Shown: in pieces, positions 17,636-28,100 of the stretch
How the letters are laid out: every line of letters begins with the position of its first letter
How positions within the stretch are numbered: the first letter of the stretch is position 1
NCBI RefSeq assembly: GCF_013394595.1
Contig: NZ_CP053348.1
Coordinates: 2,134,001 to 2,198,000, forward strand
Origin: Winogradskyella forsetii
Lineage (GTDB): Bacteria > Bacteroidota > Bacteroidia > Flavobacteriales > Flavobacteriaceae
Direction: 5' to 3'
DNA: 64,000 nt
Made by a program: the position numbers and the translations under genes
Notes under the pieces: generated by a model
Databases searched by the model: none
Seen by the model: only the letters and a program-made list of their open reading frames with translations
Told to the model about the DNA's origin: nothing

Positions 17636-18619
17636 ATGTACATTATTAATTTCAGCAAATTACGAGTTGGAGATATTCTTCTAACTCGCAAACACGACAG
17701 AGAGTGTAAATTGATTAGAAAATTGACCAATTCTGATTATTCTCACGCAATTCTTTACGTTGGTGTCGGAAGTGGAATAGAATCGAATGGTCTTGGTGTT
17801 CAATCTATAAATACTACACGAACGATATACAAATTCCCAAATGATGTACAAATATTAAGATACAACAAATCAAATTTTGAGCACATTATGGAAGATGTGA
17901 TAAATTTTGCAAGACAAAAAATTGGAACTGAATATTCAACAAAAGAAGCAAGATTAGCGAAGTTAGAAGAGAATATTGAGGCAAAAGAAACAAACAGACA
18001 ATTTTGCACGCGTTTTGTGGCTCAATCATATAAAAACGCTGGAATTATAGTTGTTCCAAATCCAGACTATTGTTCACCAAAAGAATTGATGGAATCTGAT
18101 TACTTTGATTTAATAGATAGCTGTTTAGAAAAAGGAACTAAAGAACAAATTGATTATGCAAATGAAAAGGACAATCCTATTAGTCAACAGACTGATATAA
18201 CTAATGAAATCTTTGAGTTTGCGAGAAGTATTTCCAATACAGATATTCAAACTTTTGAACAACTTTCTAAATATGTTTTAGAAAATAGAACAAAAGAACC
18301 TGAAATAACTGAGTTTATTCGCAGTTCTGGATACTTAACGATGTGGAAAAAAGACATTGAGAGGAATCCTTGGTATTATGACTATCAAAAGGCTTTAGAA
18401 CATTATAAAAGTTCAGAGGAAAGAAAAGGAAATGGAAAGTTTTTTTCAGACACAGAAGAATATACGAGGCATCGATTTTTAGTTTCGTTAGATGCAATGA
18501 AATATGGATATAGCTTTTTTAAACAAGATTTTTTTAAAGACCAAATTGAACTTTGCGAAAAGCTAATAGAATTAAGTAATCAAAGAGAATCCGTAGGAAA
18601 CAAACTTCTGAGCGAATAA
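17636..18619 (+). CDS. YiiX-type permuted NlpC/P60 cysteine hydrolase
   Basis: A 327-residue protein. Residues 8-160 show the permuted papain-like layout: LRVGDILLTR at the start, the histidine in YSHAILYVG (His37) and the cysteine in NRQFCTRFVAQSY (Cys124). Such enzymes act on amides or lipids; the target here is unknown. The C-terminal 160 residues are helical and unassigned. No signal peptide. Cassette ends GTTGCCAGTA and TACTGGCAAC match. Confidence 0.75.
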   Translation: MYIINFSKLRVGDILLTRKHDRECKLIRKLTNSDYSHAILYVGVGSGIESNGLGVQSINTTRTIYKFPNDVQILRYNKSNFEHIMEDVINFARQKIGTEYSTKEARLAKLEENIEAKETNRQFCTRFVAQSYKNAGIIVVPNPDYCSPKELMESDYFDLIDSCLEKGTKEQIDYANEKDNPISQQTDITNEIFEFARSISNTDIQTFEQLSKYVLENRTKEPEITEFIRSSGYLTMWKKDIERNPWYYDYQKALEHYKSSEERKGNGKFFSDTEEYTRHRFLVSLDAMKYGYSFFKQDFFKDQIELCEKLIELSNQRESVGNKLLSE

Positions 18620-18630
18620 AAACTACTGGC

Positions 18631-18819
18631 AACAACGTATATAGCTCATAGCTAATCAGTTGCTTAATCGAATTTAAGGCATATTTGGAAAGTCGCCAAA
18701 TTTTTAAATTTGGCTTATTGACAAAGAGAAAATAATAAGAAAAATTTAAAAATTCGGCTTGTGCTTCATTCGAAAATAATTTTATAATTCACACGCTACG
18801 AGCCATATACAAGACCGTT
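18631..18819 (+). repeat. attC-like site 16 (long form)
   Basis: A 189-bp form, close to site 3, with stem GTATATAGCTCATAGC/GCTACGAGCCATATAC and a central GCCAAATTTTTAAATTTGGC hairpin. Head to the right GTTAGCTTTA. Confidence 0.87.
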
Positions 18820-19177
18820 AGCTTTAATGCTGGAGCAAGTTTGCGGAATTGAAAAAAGACTAGTTTATTTTTCGAATTTTTTTTGAGTTTTAATGATAAA
18901 AAATCGAAAAACTATGTTGCCGAATTTTGAAAAATACGCTGAATTCTCACTCAAACTCTGAATTAAATTGCGTTTGACTTTTTAGCTCGTTTGCAGAATC
19001 GAAATCTGAATTAAAAACTCGGAATCTCACTCAAACGGAATTTAGCAAGTTGCGGAATTGCTCACTCAATCGGAATTGAAAATATTGTGGAAATTTAGCA
19101 AGTTTGCGGAATTAAAAACTGACCGAAAAAAGAAAATCGGAAAGAAATATTAAGCGGACAAAAAAGCACTAAAAGCT
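18820..19177 (+). other. cassette without a recognisable gene
   Basis: The unit of about 360 bp has matching ends (GTTAGCTTT and AAAGCTAAC) but no frame longer than a few tens of codons. It holds repeated short blocks, among them three copies close to AGCAAGTTTGCGGAATT and several TCACTCAAA(C/T) words. It may encode an RNA, carry regulatory sequence, or be a decayed gene. Confidence 0.6.
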
Positions 19178-19302
19178 AACAACGTATATAAAAAATTGCT
19201 ATTTTGTGCTAAATCAAAAGGTCGTTGCACGTTTGCTACATCTGATTTTCCTTCGGAAAATCCTCGCAAGCAAACACGCAACTTTCCATATACAAAACCG
19301 TT
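19178..19302 (+). repeat. attC-like site 17
   Basis: Stem GTATATAAAAAATTGC with right arm GCAACTTTCCATATAC (three A/C mismatches); central hairpin GATTTTCC/GGAAAATC, in reversed polarity relative to the usual one. Next head GTTGTAGTGC. Confidence 0.86.
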
Positions 19303-19323
19303 GTAGTGCATTTGAAAAAACCG

Positions 19324-19524
19324 ATGAATCAAGAAAAAAAAGTTTGTGTCGAATGTGAATCTGACTATTTTAAAAATAGCTCGGAAATGACTGAATTATG
19401 TCCGAATTGTGCTCACGAATTATATGGATATCCAAATTGCGAACATAGATTTGATAATGGAAATTGCATAAAATGCGGTTGGAATGGAAAAACATCTGAA
19501 TATCTAAAAAACCGACATAGATAA
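19324..19524 (+). CDS. small cysteine-rich zinc-binding protein
   Basis: A 66-residue protein with CVEC, CPNC, a C-x4-H pair and CIKC, enough for one or two zinc sites. The ATG at 19324, 22 bases after the site, is preferred; a GTG at 19306 lies too close to the site. It is followed after one base by a second cysteine-rich gene. Confidence 0.6.
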   Translation: MNQEKKVCVECESDYFKNSSEMTELCPNCAHELYGYPNCEHRFDNGNCIKCGWNGKTSEYLKNRHR

Positions 19525-19525
19525 G

Positions 19526-19834
19526 ATGGAAATTAAATATTGTTGGAGATGCAAAATGGACGTTCCTATGCTGGATAAAGAAGAGCACGAAATTGCTTCT
19601 AAACTTTATGCAAAAGGTTTTAGAGTATTAACAAAAGACAGACAAGAACGTTTTAAAGAGTTGTTAGATTATTATAATGACTTAACTGGATTTGGCGAAA
19701 CTGAACCGAATGCAATTATGCATCACGCAATTGGAATGTATGGTCCTGATTGCGATAATTGTGGAAAACCATATAGAACACCAAGAGCTAAATTATGTGC
19801 AGCTTGCGGGAACAAAAGAGAAATAACTGAATAA
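19526..19834 (+). CDS. small zinc-ribbon protein
   Basis: A 102-residue protein with CWRC at the N-terminus and CDNC...CAAC at the C-terminus, separated by a helical region with HHAIGMYG. Probably a zinc-ribbon protein of unknown role. It is co-directional with and directly behind the other cysteine-rich gene; both share the cassette GTTGTAGTGC/GCACTACAAC. Confidence 0.62.
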   Translation: MEIKYCWRCKMDVPMLDKEEHEIASKLYAKGFRVLTKDRQERFKELLDYYNDLTGFGETEPNAIMHHAIGMYGPDCDNCGKPYRTPRAKLCAACGNKREITE

Positions 19835-19845
19835 AAACGCACTAC

Positions 19846-19970
19846 AACACCGGCTATAGTTCATTGCGGCGGAATTTCCTCGCGGAAATTCCAGCGTGTT
19901 TGCTAACTTTGGTTTACGGCGGAATAGTTCTGCCGAACCATTCCGCAACGAAACCATAGCCCAAACCGTT
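19846..19970 (+). repeat. attC-like site 18
   Basis: Variant stem GGCTATAGTTCATTGCGG with right arm CCGCAACGAAACCATAGCC: the inner and outer base changes are compensated. Centre GGAATTTCC/GGAAATTCC. Next head GTTGGCAACA. Confidence 0.87.
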
Positions 19971-19979
19971 GGCAACAAT

Positions 19980-21125
19980 ATGAGGAAAACCATTTTACAT
20001 ATCATAATTCTACTTCTCTTATATAGTTGTAAGGACAAAAAAAAAGAGATTGAGCAAATCCAAATTTCTAAACAAAAGGACACTTTAGTAATTGATGAAA
20101 ATATAGATTCCGTCAAGCAAACAATTCAAACTAAATCAAAAACAAGACAAACACCTAGGGAAATTGGTGTTGTCTATGTAACAGCAGAAAATGGACTTAC
20201 ATATCGTGAAAAGCCAGATATTAATTCTGAAAAACTTGGAAAATTTGAACTTGGTTCAAAATTATCTCTAGTTGAAAAAACTGGAATACAATTAGAAGTT
20301 AAAGATAATCAGAAAACTATTAAGGGAGAATGGATTAAAGTAATTTCAAAAAGGTATAAATGGCATATTGGCTATGTTTTTGATGGATTTGTAATTGATT
20401 CTACAAATGCTGATTTTTCGAAATTGATAATTGATTATAGCTTTGTTAACAGCACTTTAAAACAGCCAAAAATTGAATATCAAAAAGTTGACTTTGAGTT
20501 TGCTAAAACTAATCTTTCAGAATTTAATAAATATCAAATATCTAAATCTGAAAACTCAGATAAATCTATCGAAATAAAACCTTTAGTCTCTGTTGGAAAT
20601 CAACAAGATGGAGGTTATTTTATCCTCAAAACCAATAAAAATATTTTTAAGTTTCCTTGTGGCAAAAATTACTCGAGACCTTGTTATATATATCAAGGTT
20701 TTAATCAATATCTAAATGCTTATTCTATTGGAAGAGTTGGCGATGGAATTTTCGAAACATTTTATCTTGATAAAGATAATAGCTCAATATTCAAAATAAA
20801 TAGCGAGTATGATGATGGTAATTTTGATATGTTTATATCACCTTTAAAAGAGAAATTAATTGTTGTGTCATCTACTAATTATGAGGATTACAAAAAATAT
20901 TACAGCTCTCGTTCAAGTTTAGTAATTTACGATATTAAAAAAATAAAAACTTTTACTGATATAAAAAAAGCTTATGGATATTCTTCAGAAGATTGGGAGA
21001 TATCGAATATAAATTGGATTAATGAAAATTCATTTATTCTAGAAGTATATGACAAAACTAAAAAAGACAACAACGGAATGGATGTTCCTGTTGATTTAAA
21101 CTATTTGAAAGTAACGCTGAAATAA
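19980..21125 (+). CDS. SH3-domain lipoprotein
   Basis: A 381-residue lipoprotein: MRKTILHIIILLLLYSC with the lipobox cysteine at 17, a charged linker, then a bacterial SH3-like region (YVTAENGLTYREKPD, about 68-82, to WIKVISKRYKWHIGYV, about 118-133). The C-terminal 230 residues are unassigned. The longer frame from 19896 starts inside the site; the ATG at 19980, ten bases after it, gives the signal sequence and is preferred. Confidence 0.72.
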   Translation: MRKTILHIIILLLLYSCKDKKKEIEQIQISKQKDTLVIDENIDSVKQTIQTKSKTRQTPREIGVVYVTAENGLTYREKPDINSEKLGKFELGSKLSLVEKTGIQLEVKDNQKTIKGEWIKVISKRYKWHIGYVFDGFVIDSTNADFSKLIIDYSFVNSTLKQPKIEYQKVDFEFAKTNLSEFNKYQISKSENSDKSIEIKPLVSVGNQQDGGYFILKTNKNIFKFPCGKNYSRPCYIYQGFNQYLNAYSIGRVGDGIFETFYLDKDNSSIFKINSEYDDGNFDMFISPLKEKLIVVSSTNYEDYKKYYSSRSSLVIYDIKKIKTFTDIKKAYGYSSEDWEISNINWINENSFILEVYDKTKKDNNGMDVPVDLNYLKVTLK

Positions 21126-21136
21126 ATACTGTTGCC

Positions 21137-21261
21137 AACACCGTATATAATTTATTGCTAGTTCTAGCCTACTTACGAAAATCCTCGCGGATTTTCTTGG
21201 TCGGTAAATATTTACTAAATTAGTTGCTTAAAACACGCAACAAACCATATACAACAACGTT
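21137..21261 (+). repeat. attC-like site 19
   Basis: Stem GTATATAATTTATTGC and hairpin GAAAATCC/GGATTTTC. Tail TGTTGCCAAC matches head GTTGGCAACA. Next head GTTGTAAGTA opens the restriction-modification cassette. Confidence 0.88.
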
Positions 21262-21481
21262 GTAAGTAATGCGGAAATCGTGCTAAACATCAACATTTGA
21301 ACTAAAAAAGCCAACGCGCAAACAGCACATTCATTTTTTTGCCAACGCGAAAAGCCAACGCGAAAAAAAATAAAAGAGCTGTTTCTTGCCCACGCTCACA
21401 CACGATAATACGAGGAACATTTACACCATAATTCAGGGAACTTTTACTATATTACAGCCGAATTAAAAAATTTAGGTTTAA
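21262..21481 (+). other. leader of the restriction-modification cassette with GCCAACGC words
   Basis: The first 130 bases are closely similar to the leader of the next large cassette (24998-25130): TGCGGAAATCGT, then TTTGAACTAAAAAAGCC, then several copies of GCCAACGC and the word AAAAGAGCTGTTT. No gene is seen. It may hold the promoter of the operon. Confidence 0.6.
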
Positions 21482-21682
21482 ATGAACCGAATTAAAGAAG
21501 TCCTAAAAGAAAAAGGAATTACACAAACTTGGCTTGCCAAACAAATGGACAAGAGCTATAATACCGTAAATGAATACGCTCGAAATAAAAGACAACCGAG
21601 TTTGGAAGATTTATACGAAATAGCAGAAATCCTTAATGTTTCAGCAAAGGATTTACTAATCGACAAAAACGAATTAAAGTGA
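21482..21682 (+). CDS. XRE-family regulator of a restriction-modification system
   Basis: A 66-residue helix-turn-helix protein (TQTWLAKQMDKSYNTVNEYA, about residues 15-34) of the Xre/Cro type, the size of restriction controller (C) proteins. Its TGA overlaps the GTG start of the nuclease-methylase gene by four bases, so the two are coupled. It probably times expression of the downstream enzyme. Confidence 0.82.
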   Translation: MNRIKEVLKEKGITQTWLAKQMDKSYNTVNEYARNKRQPSLEDLYEIAEILNVSAKDLLIDKNELK

Positions 21683-23604
21683 GCAAAAAAGAAAAAGACC
21701 TTGATATATTTATTAGCAGACTTTTAGATAATGCTAAAATTAAATATAGTGCTGACGGAAGTAGCATTAAAGAAATTAATGATGCTTTAAAAACAGCTTC
21801 CAAAAAAGGAACAGGACGTGTTGGATTTCCAGAATTTGTTGGTATTTCAAATGATTTTATAATCGTAATTGAAGATAAAGCAGAATTAGAAAAACAAGCT
21901 AACTATGTTAACGAGGAACAAGCAGAATATAAAGTAGACACTAAATCTCTTAAAGATTACGCAGAAAATGGAGCATTGCATTACGGAAAGCACATAATAG
22001 AAAACACAAATTTCAAGAAGGTATTTGCATTTGGTTGTTCTGGAGACGAAAAACACCATATAATTAGACCAATTTATATTGACTCAAGCGGTTACAAACT
22101 TTTACAACCAGTTGATAATTTTGAGAATTTTTCAGCTAAAAACATTGAGAAATATTATAAAGAACAAGTATTAGGCGAAACACCACCTGAAATTTTAGAA
22201 ACAGAAGAAATAATAAAGAAAGCTGGAGAATTACACGAAATGCTTCGTAATTATGGACAGCTTCGTGATACAGAAAAGCCTTTAGTTGTTTCTGCTATTC
22301 TTTTAGCATTAAGTGAGAAAACTTTTAAAATAGAACATTTAGAAGGCGATACAGTAAAAACTGATGGAGACATAATCTTTGACGCTTTAATTTCTCATAT
22401 GAAACGTGTTCAAGTCCAGCCAGAAGTTAAAAAACAACAATTACTTAACCAGTTCATCATAATAAAAGATAGAACTATTTTAAACAAAAAAGACGAACGT
22501 TTAAAAGAAGAAACTTCTAAAGAAACATATTTAGAAAAATCACCATTAAGATATTTTACAGAATATATCCAAAAAAATATAATTAGTTCAATAAAAGCAA
22601 ATACAGCTGAAGATATACTCGGAAAATTTTACGGAGAATTTATTAGTTATGGTGGTGGAGACGGACAAACTTTAGGAGTTGTTTTAACACCTAAACATAT
22701 TACTGAACTTTTTTGCGAATTAGTAGACTTAAAACCTTCTGACAATGTTTTTGACCCTTGTTGCGGAACTGGTGGATTTTTAATTTCTGCAATGCACAAA
22801 ATGTTAGAACAAGCAAAACCAGAAGAAATTGAAACTATAAAAAAACATAGACTTCACGGAATTGAAATTAGAGAAGATATGTTTGCTATTGCATCTACAA
22901 ATATGATTTTGCGTGGAGATGGAAAAAGTAATTTGCTTAAAGATGATTTTTTAAGAATGCCAATCAGCAAATTAAGAGAGAAAAATTATACTGTTGGTTT
23001 TATAAATCCACCTTATTCACAAGCAAAAGGAAAAGATACTTCTCATTTATCTGAAATCCATTTTACAGAACATTTATTAGATGGTTTGGCAGATAATGCA
23101 AGATGTGTATTAATCGTACCTCAATCTACAATGGTTGGTAAAACCAAAGAAGACAAACAAGTTAAAAAACGAATATTAGAAAAACACACTTTAGAAGGCG
23201 TAATTACTTTAAATAAAGAAACGTTTTATGGTGTTGGCACAAATCCTTGTCTTGCCATATTTACAGCCCACAAACCACATTCTACTAATAAATTTTGCAA
23301 ATTTATAAATTACGAAGACGATGGTTTTATTGTTAGAAAGCATCTTGGCTTGGTAGAATCTGAAAGAGCAAAAGAACGAAAGGCTCATTTGCTAAATTGT
23401 TGGTTACACGATTCGCCTGCTGAATCTAAATTTATGGTAAAAACAACCATTGAGCCAGTAGATGAATGGCTACATTCTTTCTATTATTTCAATGATGAAA
23501 TACCTAAAGAAGAAGATTTCGAAAATACTATGTCTGACTACCTAACTTTTGAATTTAATATGATAGCCCAAGGAAAAAGCTATTTATTTGATAAAACTAA
23601 ATAA
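21679..23604 (+). CDS. BcgI-like type IIB restriction-modification subunit A (nuclease + N6-adenine methylase)
   Basis: A 641-residue fusion. The N-terminal part has a PD-(D/E)XK-like site: PE at 51-52 and EDK at 65-67. The rest is a gamma-type adenine methyltransferase with motif I DPCCGTGG at 359-366 and motif IV NPPY at 443-446. Length and order match BcgI subunit A (about 637 residues). Such enzymes cut on both sides of a bipartite target. Start GTG at 21679 overlaps the regulator's stop codon. Alternative: a type I M subunit with an unrelated N-terminal domain. Confidence 0.82.
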   Translation: MSKKEKDLDIFISRLLDNAKIKYSADGSSIKEINDALKTASKKGTGRVGFPEFVGISNDFIIVIEDKAELEKQANYVNEEQAEYKVDTKSLKDYAENGALHYGKHIIENTNFKKVFAFGCSGDEKHHIIRPIYIDSSGYKLLQPVDNFENFSAKNIEKYYKEQVLGETPPEILETEEIIKKAGELHEMLRNYGQLRDTEKPLVVSAILLALSEKTFKIEHLEGDTVKTDGDIIFDALISHMKRVQVQPEVKKQQLLNQFIIIKDRTILNKKDERLKEETSKETYLEKSPLRYFTEYIQKNIISSIKANTAEDILGKFYGEFISYGGGDGQTLGVVLTPKHITELFCELVDLKPSDNVFDPCCGTGGFLISAMHKMLEQAKPEEIETIKKHRLHGIEIREDMFAIASTNMILRGDGKSNLLKDDFLRMPISKLREKNYTVGFINPPYSQAKGKDTSHLSEIHFTEHLLDGLADNARCVLIVPQSTMVGKTKEDKQVKKRILEKHTLEGVITLNKETFYGVGTNPCLAIFTAHKPHSTNKFCKFINYEDDGFIVRKHLGLVESERAKERKAHLLNCWLHDSPAESKFMVKTTIEPVDEWLHSFYYFNDEIPKEEDFENTMSDYLTFEFNMIAQGKSYLFDKTK

Positions 23605-23605
23605 T

Positions 23606-24658
23606 ATGGATTTAGATTTTAAAAATAAAGAGTGGAAAGAATTTACTTTTGACGATTTCTTTGAAATTGATTCTACTTCGAGTGGAATTGATAAAAATAA
23701 ATTGATTAAAAAAACAGGTGTTTTTCCATATATAACAAGGTCTGATAAAAATAATGGATTTGATACGTTTGTGTCAAAACAAATTGACAAATATAAAACT
23801 GATGATTCAAATGTGATTACTATTGGCCTTGATACACAAACCGTTTTTTATCAGTCAACCAAATTCTATACAGGTCAAAACATACAAGTTCTAAAAAACA
23901 AACATTTAAACAGAGAAATTGCACAGTTCCTTATTCCTCTTATTAAAACACAGATGGAAAAGTTTAATTGGGGCGGAAATGGAGCTACTTTAACAAGGTT
24001 AAAAAGAAGTAAACTACTTATTCCTTTAAATAATAAAAAAGAGCCTGACTTCGCTTTTATGGAGTTCTATATTAAGAATAAAGAAGAAATTAAGTTAAAA
24101 ACTTATTACGAACATATATCTAAAAGAATTAAAGAACTTAAAAAGTATAAAAGTGTAGAGCCTTTAAACAAAAAAGAATGGAAAGAATTTTTTATTGAAG
24201 ATGTAACTGAAATTTTATCAGGTAGAGATATTTACGCAACAGAAAGAATTAAAGGAAATACACCATATATATCTGCTACTGCAAACAACAATGGAATTGG
24301 TGCTTTTGTTGGGAATGAAAACCCAACACTCGAATCGGACTGTTTGTCTGTTAACAGAAATGGTTCTGTAGGTTATTCTTTTTATCACTCATATCCAGCT
24401 CTGTTTTCTAACGACTGTAGAAAGTTAAGATTAAAGAATTCAAGTAAACATATAGGTATTTTTATATCACAACAAATTACAAGACAAAGAGGAAAATATG
24501 GATATGGTTACAAAATGGGAACAGCTCGTCTAAAACGTCAAAAAATAATGTTGCCTATAAATGACTTGAATGAACCTGACTATGTTTTTATGGAAAACTA
24601 TATGAAACGATTGGAATATAAAAAACTGACTGATTATTTGAAAAAGAAAATGAACTGA
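23606..24658 (+). CDS. BcgI-like specificity subunit (two target-recognition domains)
   Basis: A 350-residue protein with two similar halves, each beginning with a KEWKEF-type segment (about residues 6 and 191), as in HsdS/BcgI-B subunits with two target-recognition domains. BcgI subunit B is about 341 residues. ATG 23606 lies one base after the A gene stop. It supplies DNA sequence recognition to both cutting and methylation. Confidence 0.82.
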   Translation: MDLDFKNKEWKEFTFDDFFEIDSTSSGIDKNKLIKKTGVFPYITRSDKNNGFDTFVSKQIDKYKTDDSNVITIGLDTQTVFYQSTKFYTGQNIQVLKNKHLNREIAQFLIPLIKTQMEKFNWGGNGATLTRLKRSKLLIPLNNKKEPDFAFMEFYIKNKEEIKLKTYYEHISKRIKELKKYKSVEPLNKKEWKEFFIEDVTEILSGRDIYATERIKGNTPYISATANNNGIGAFVGNENPTLESDCLSVNRNGSVGYSFYHSYPALFSNDCRKLRLKNSSKHIGIFISQQITRQRGKYGYGYKMGTARLKRQKIMLPINDLNEPDYVFMENYMKRLEYKKLTDYLKKKMN

Positions 24659-24808
24659 AAAGCCAACGCTCAAAGCCATACACATTCGCAATTCGCTACA
24701 GCCAACGCTACGCCAAAAATCGCAAAAGAGTATGTCTTGCCAACGCTCACATTTGAACTAAATAACAAACATCGGAAAACCAAGCAGAACGTGAAAAGCA
24801 CTACTTAC
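24659..24808 (+). other. tail segment of the restriction cassette
   Basis: No gene. About 150 bases that are nearly identical to 33330-33477 at the end of the next cassette, including several GCCAACGC-type words and a TTTGAACTAAATAA segment. Confidence 0.7.
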
Positions 24809-24997
24809 AACAACGTGTATAAAACATAGCTATTATAGGCTTTCCGAGAGGTTTTTGTATATTTACAAAGTACGCCAAATTTTTTATTTGGTTATATTTA
24901 GAAAAGAAAATTAAACATAAAAATAAAAAATTCGGCTCGTGTTAAATCCGAAAAGTTAGCGTTTATTTATACGCTACGTTTCATACACAAGACCGTT
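24809..24997 (+). repeat. attC-like site 20 (long form)
   Basis: 189 bp; stem GTGTATAAAACATAGC/GCTACGTTTCATACAC with two A/C mismatches. Closely similar to site 21. Tail TACTTACAAC matches head GTTGTAAGTA; the next head is the same. Confidence 0.88.
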
Positions 24998-25158
24998 GTA
25001 AGTAATGCGGAAATCGTAATAAAATTAAACATTTGAACTAAAAAAGCCAACGCACAAACAGCACATTCATTTTTTTGCCAACGCGAAATGCCAACGCTGA
25101 AAAAAATAAAAGAGCTGTTTTTAGCCAACGCTCAACAGAACTGATAAAAAGAGAATGA

Positions 25159-28100
25159 ATGGCATACCATAATAATGAAGATATTTTCGATGACGAACCA
25201 ATAGAACTAATAATAAGATTCGAAAATAAAGCAGTAAGTACTCTTGACAAACAAAATAAAGGAAGCTTTGAAGAATTAAAAAGATGGATTGAAAACAAAT
25301 CAATAAAATGCTTCTTTCAAAAGAAAAATGAAGACGAGCATAAAGTAACTTTTCAAATTGAAAACAAGCAAATAGAATTAGTTTTAAAATGGCAAGAGCA
25401 AACTTTCGACTATAAAACAATAATAAATCAAAAATCGAAAAATGTAATATCTGAAATTCAACAACTCAATTCAGATGAATATAGTGTTACTGAAAATTGT
25501 AAAGTAAAACTTATTGACTTCAAAAAACCTTATCGCTCTCAAAGAGAATTAGAAGATTTATATAACAAAATATGCAAACTTGAAATTTCGCCAAAATCAG
25601 AAATTGAAAATCAGCAAGAAATTTGGGATAAATGGATTGAAGCACAAAAACTCATTCTTAATAAAAATTCTCAACCATTAGAAATAGTCAAATACGACCA
25701 ACCGATAAATATTCACGAATCACTCTATCAATTTCGAGTTAAGTTAAAGCAAGAAGAAAATCTAGAATTTAAGAATATTGAAAAGATTATTTCAGAAGAA
25801 CCTTTCAATTTAAACGAAAGAATAAATCCTGATGGAAGTCTGCTTTTGAGGTTTAAAGATATTAACGATGTATTAGATAGAGTTATACAAAAAGACTTTA
25901 CAACCATACTCGAAAGGAATAAACAAATTGCTTGTGTTCTTAAAATCACACCTTTTTCCATATCAAATAAAATTAGTAAAACATTTAACAATCGTTTTAT
26001 AGTTTCAAATAATAGCGATACAATTAATGTTTACATAAATAATTTATCTCAAAAACAGGAAGTTGTAGATAAAATGTTTTTAGAGCAATTTTACTTCAAG
26101 ACTTACGGAGCAGAATTCGAAATTGATTGGCATTGCAATATAAAATTAGATAAGAACTTAAATATTAGCGACCATTTATTGAGACGATTAAGGCACAATG
26201 TTTTCTCAAGAAAACATAATGAATTTGATAGTCTAAAAAAAATGTACCAAGAATTAATCACCATTTTTGGAAAAGATAAAGTTAAGTCAAAAGTGCATTT
26301 ACACTTCGACCAATCTAGAGTTAACGAACCAATAAGGTTTGAAAACTCATCATTTAAAAACACTTTTTGGACTGAAATAAAACGAGAATTTTATTCATTC
26401 GATTTTGACACAAATGTTAGTGAATCACAACAAACTGTTGCTTTTGAATTTGTTGATTATTCAGATTTAAAATCAAAATACGAGAAAATAAAATCTTTAA
26501 ATAGATTTAATATTATGCTCTCGCCATTAAATGACGATTTTAAATTCAAAGTAAAAATTGACATCATAGCTAAAAAATCTAAAAAAGAAGAGTTTTTGGA
26601 TAAAACAAGACAGATAGCTGGTTCAGAATTCTACATTGATAGAGGTGATAAATTTGAATACAAAAAAAGACAGGTTGTAATTGGAAATCTAAATGGTAGA
26701 AATTCCGACTATAATTATTACGTTTTCAACTTACCTTATAAATGGTCAGATGATAAACGTCAAACAGATAAATTTTTCAAGTTCATTGAAGAAGAACCTA
26801 AAATTAAATTTGTAACACCAAATTTAAGAGGAGACCAAGCAAAAATATCTTGGCTAAATGAAGCAATGAATAAAATTACTAATCCAAAAGAAGGATTAGA
26901 CCTAAAACCTGTAAACGAAAAAATCAAAGATTTCATTTTTGATAGTTCAAAAGCAGAGGAAATATATAAAAACCTCTCAAAAGATGAGGAAGAATGGAAT
27001 GAATTAAAAAGACACGAATTACTAATCTTAAACGATTCTCAAAGAAAAGCTGTTCTATCTGCTTTAAATTGTACAGATTTAGCATTACTTCAAGGTCCAC
27101 CAGGAACTGGTAAAACAACTGTTATCGCAGAAATGATTTGGCAAATGGTAAGAGTTAACCAAGAACAAAAAATTCTTTTAACTTCTGAAACAAATCTTGC
27201 TGTAGATAACGCATTAGAAAAATTACTAAATAAAAATCATACACTAGTAAAACCAATACGTTTTGGAAGAGCTAGTAAGTTTGAGGAAGAAGGAAAAAAG
27301 TATGCGTTTGAACGCATAATGAAATGGGTTGACGAAAAATTTGAAACTGATGATAATTATGAAAATGAAGTTTTAGAGGAAGATGATGTTGAAATAGTTG
27401 AAGAAGATTTTTACAATAATTCTGTACAATTATGGATGCGAAGAATTGCGAACAATTCTCAACAATCTAATCCAAAATATAGTGACATTATGAAAGATTG
27501 GGCTTTTGAAATGGCTCAACCTGATAAAGAAATGAAAACCTTATTTAAAGATAAATACTTTAAATATGCAAATGTTGTTGGTAGCACTAGTAGTTCAGCA
27601 GGAAGTCCAAATTTCGGTGCTGATTATCAACGAATTTTCAACGATTATGAAGGCGAATTAGAAATTGGTCAATTATATAAACGAGCTAAAAATCTAAGTA
27701 AAAAACATATAGGTTTTAACGGTTGGTATAAAGGAACAAATTTATTAGAGGTAATTAAACCTATTGAATTTGATACAGTAATAACTGATGAGGCAAGTAA
27801 AGCGACACCACCTGAATTATTATTGCCAATGTGTTTTGGACGCAAAAACATTATAATTGGCGACCATAGACAATTACCACCAATGCTTCACGATAAAACC
27901 TTTAAAGAAACATTAGAATCACTTGAAACAACAGAATCAAAAGAATTGGCATCTGAAATTGATAAGGACTTTGTAGAAACTTCTCAGTTTGAAAGATTAA
28001 TAATGCACCCTAAAGTTTCAACAACCATTAAATCTACATTTAATGAACAATATAGAATGCATCCAAAAATAAACAATGTAATTAAACAATTCTACTTGGA

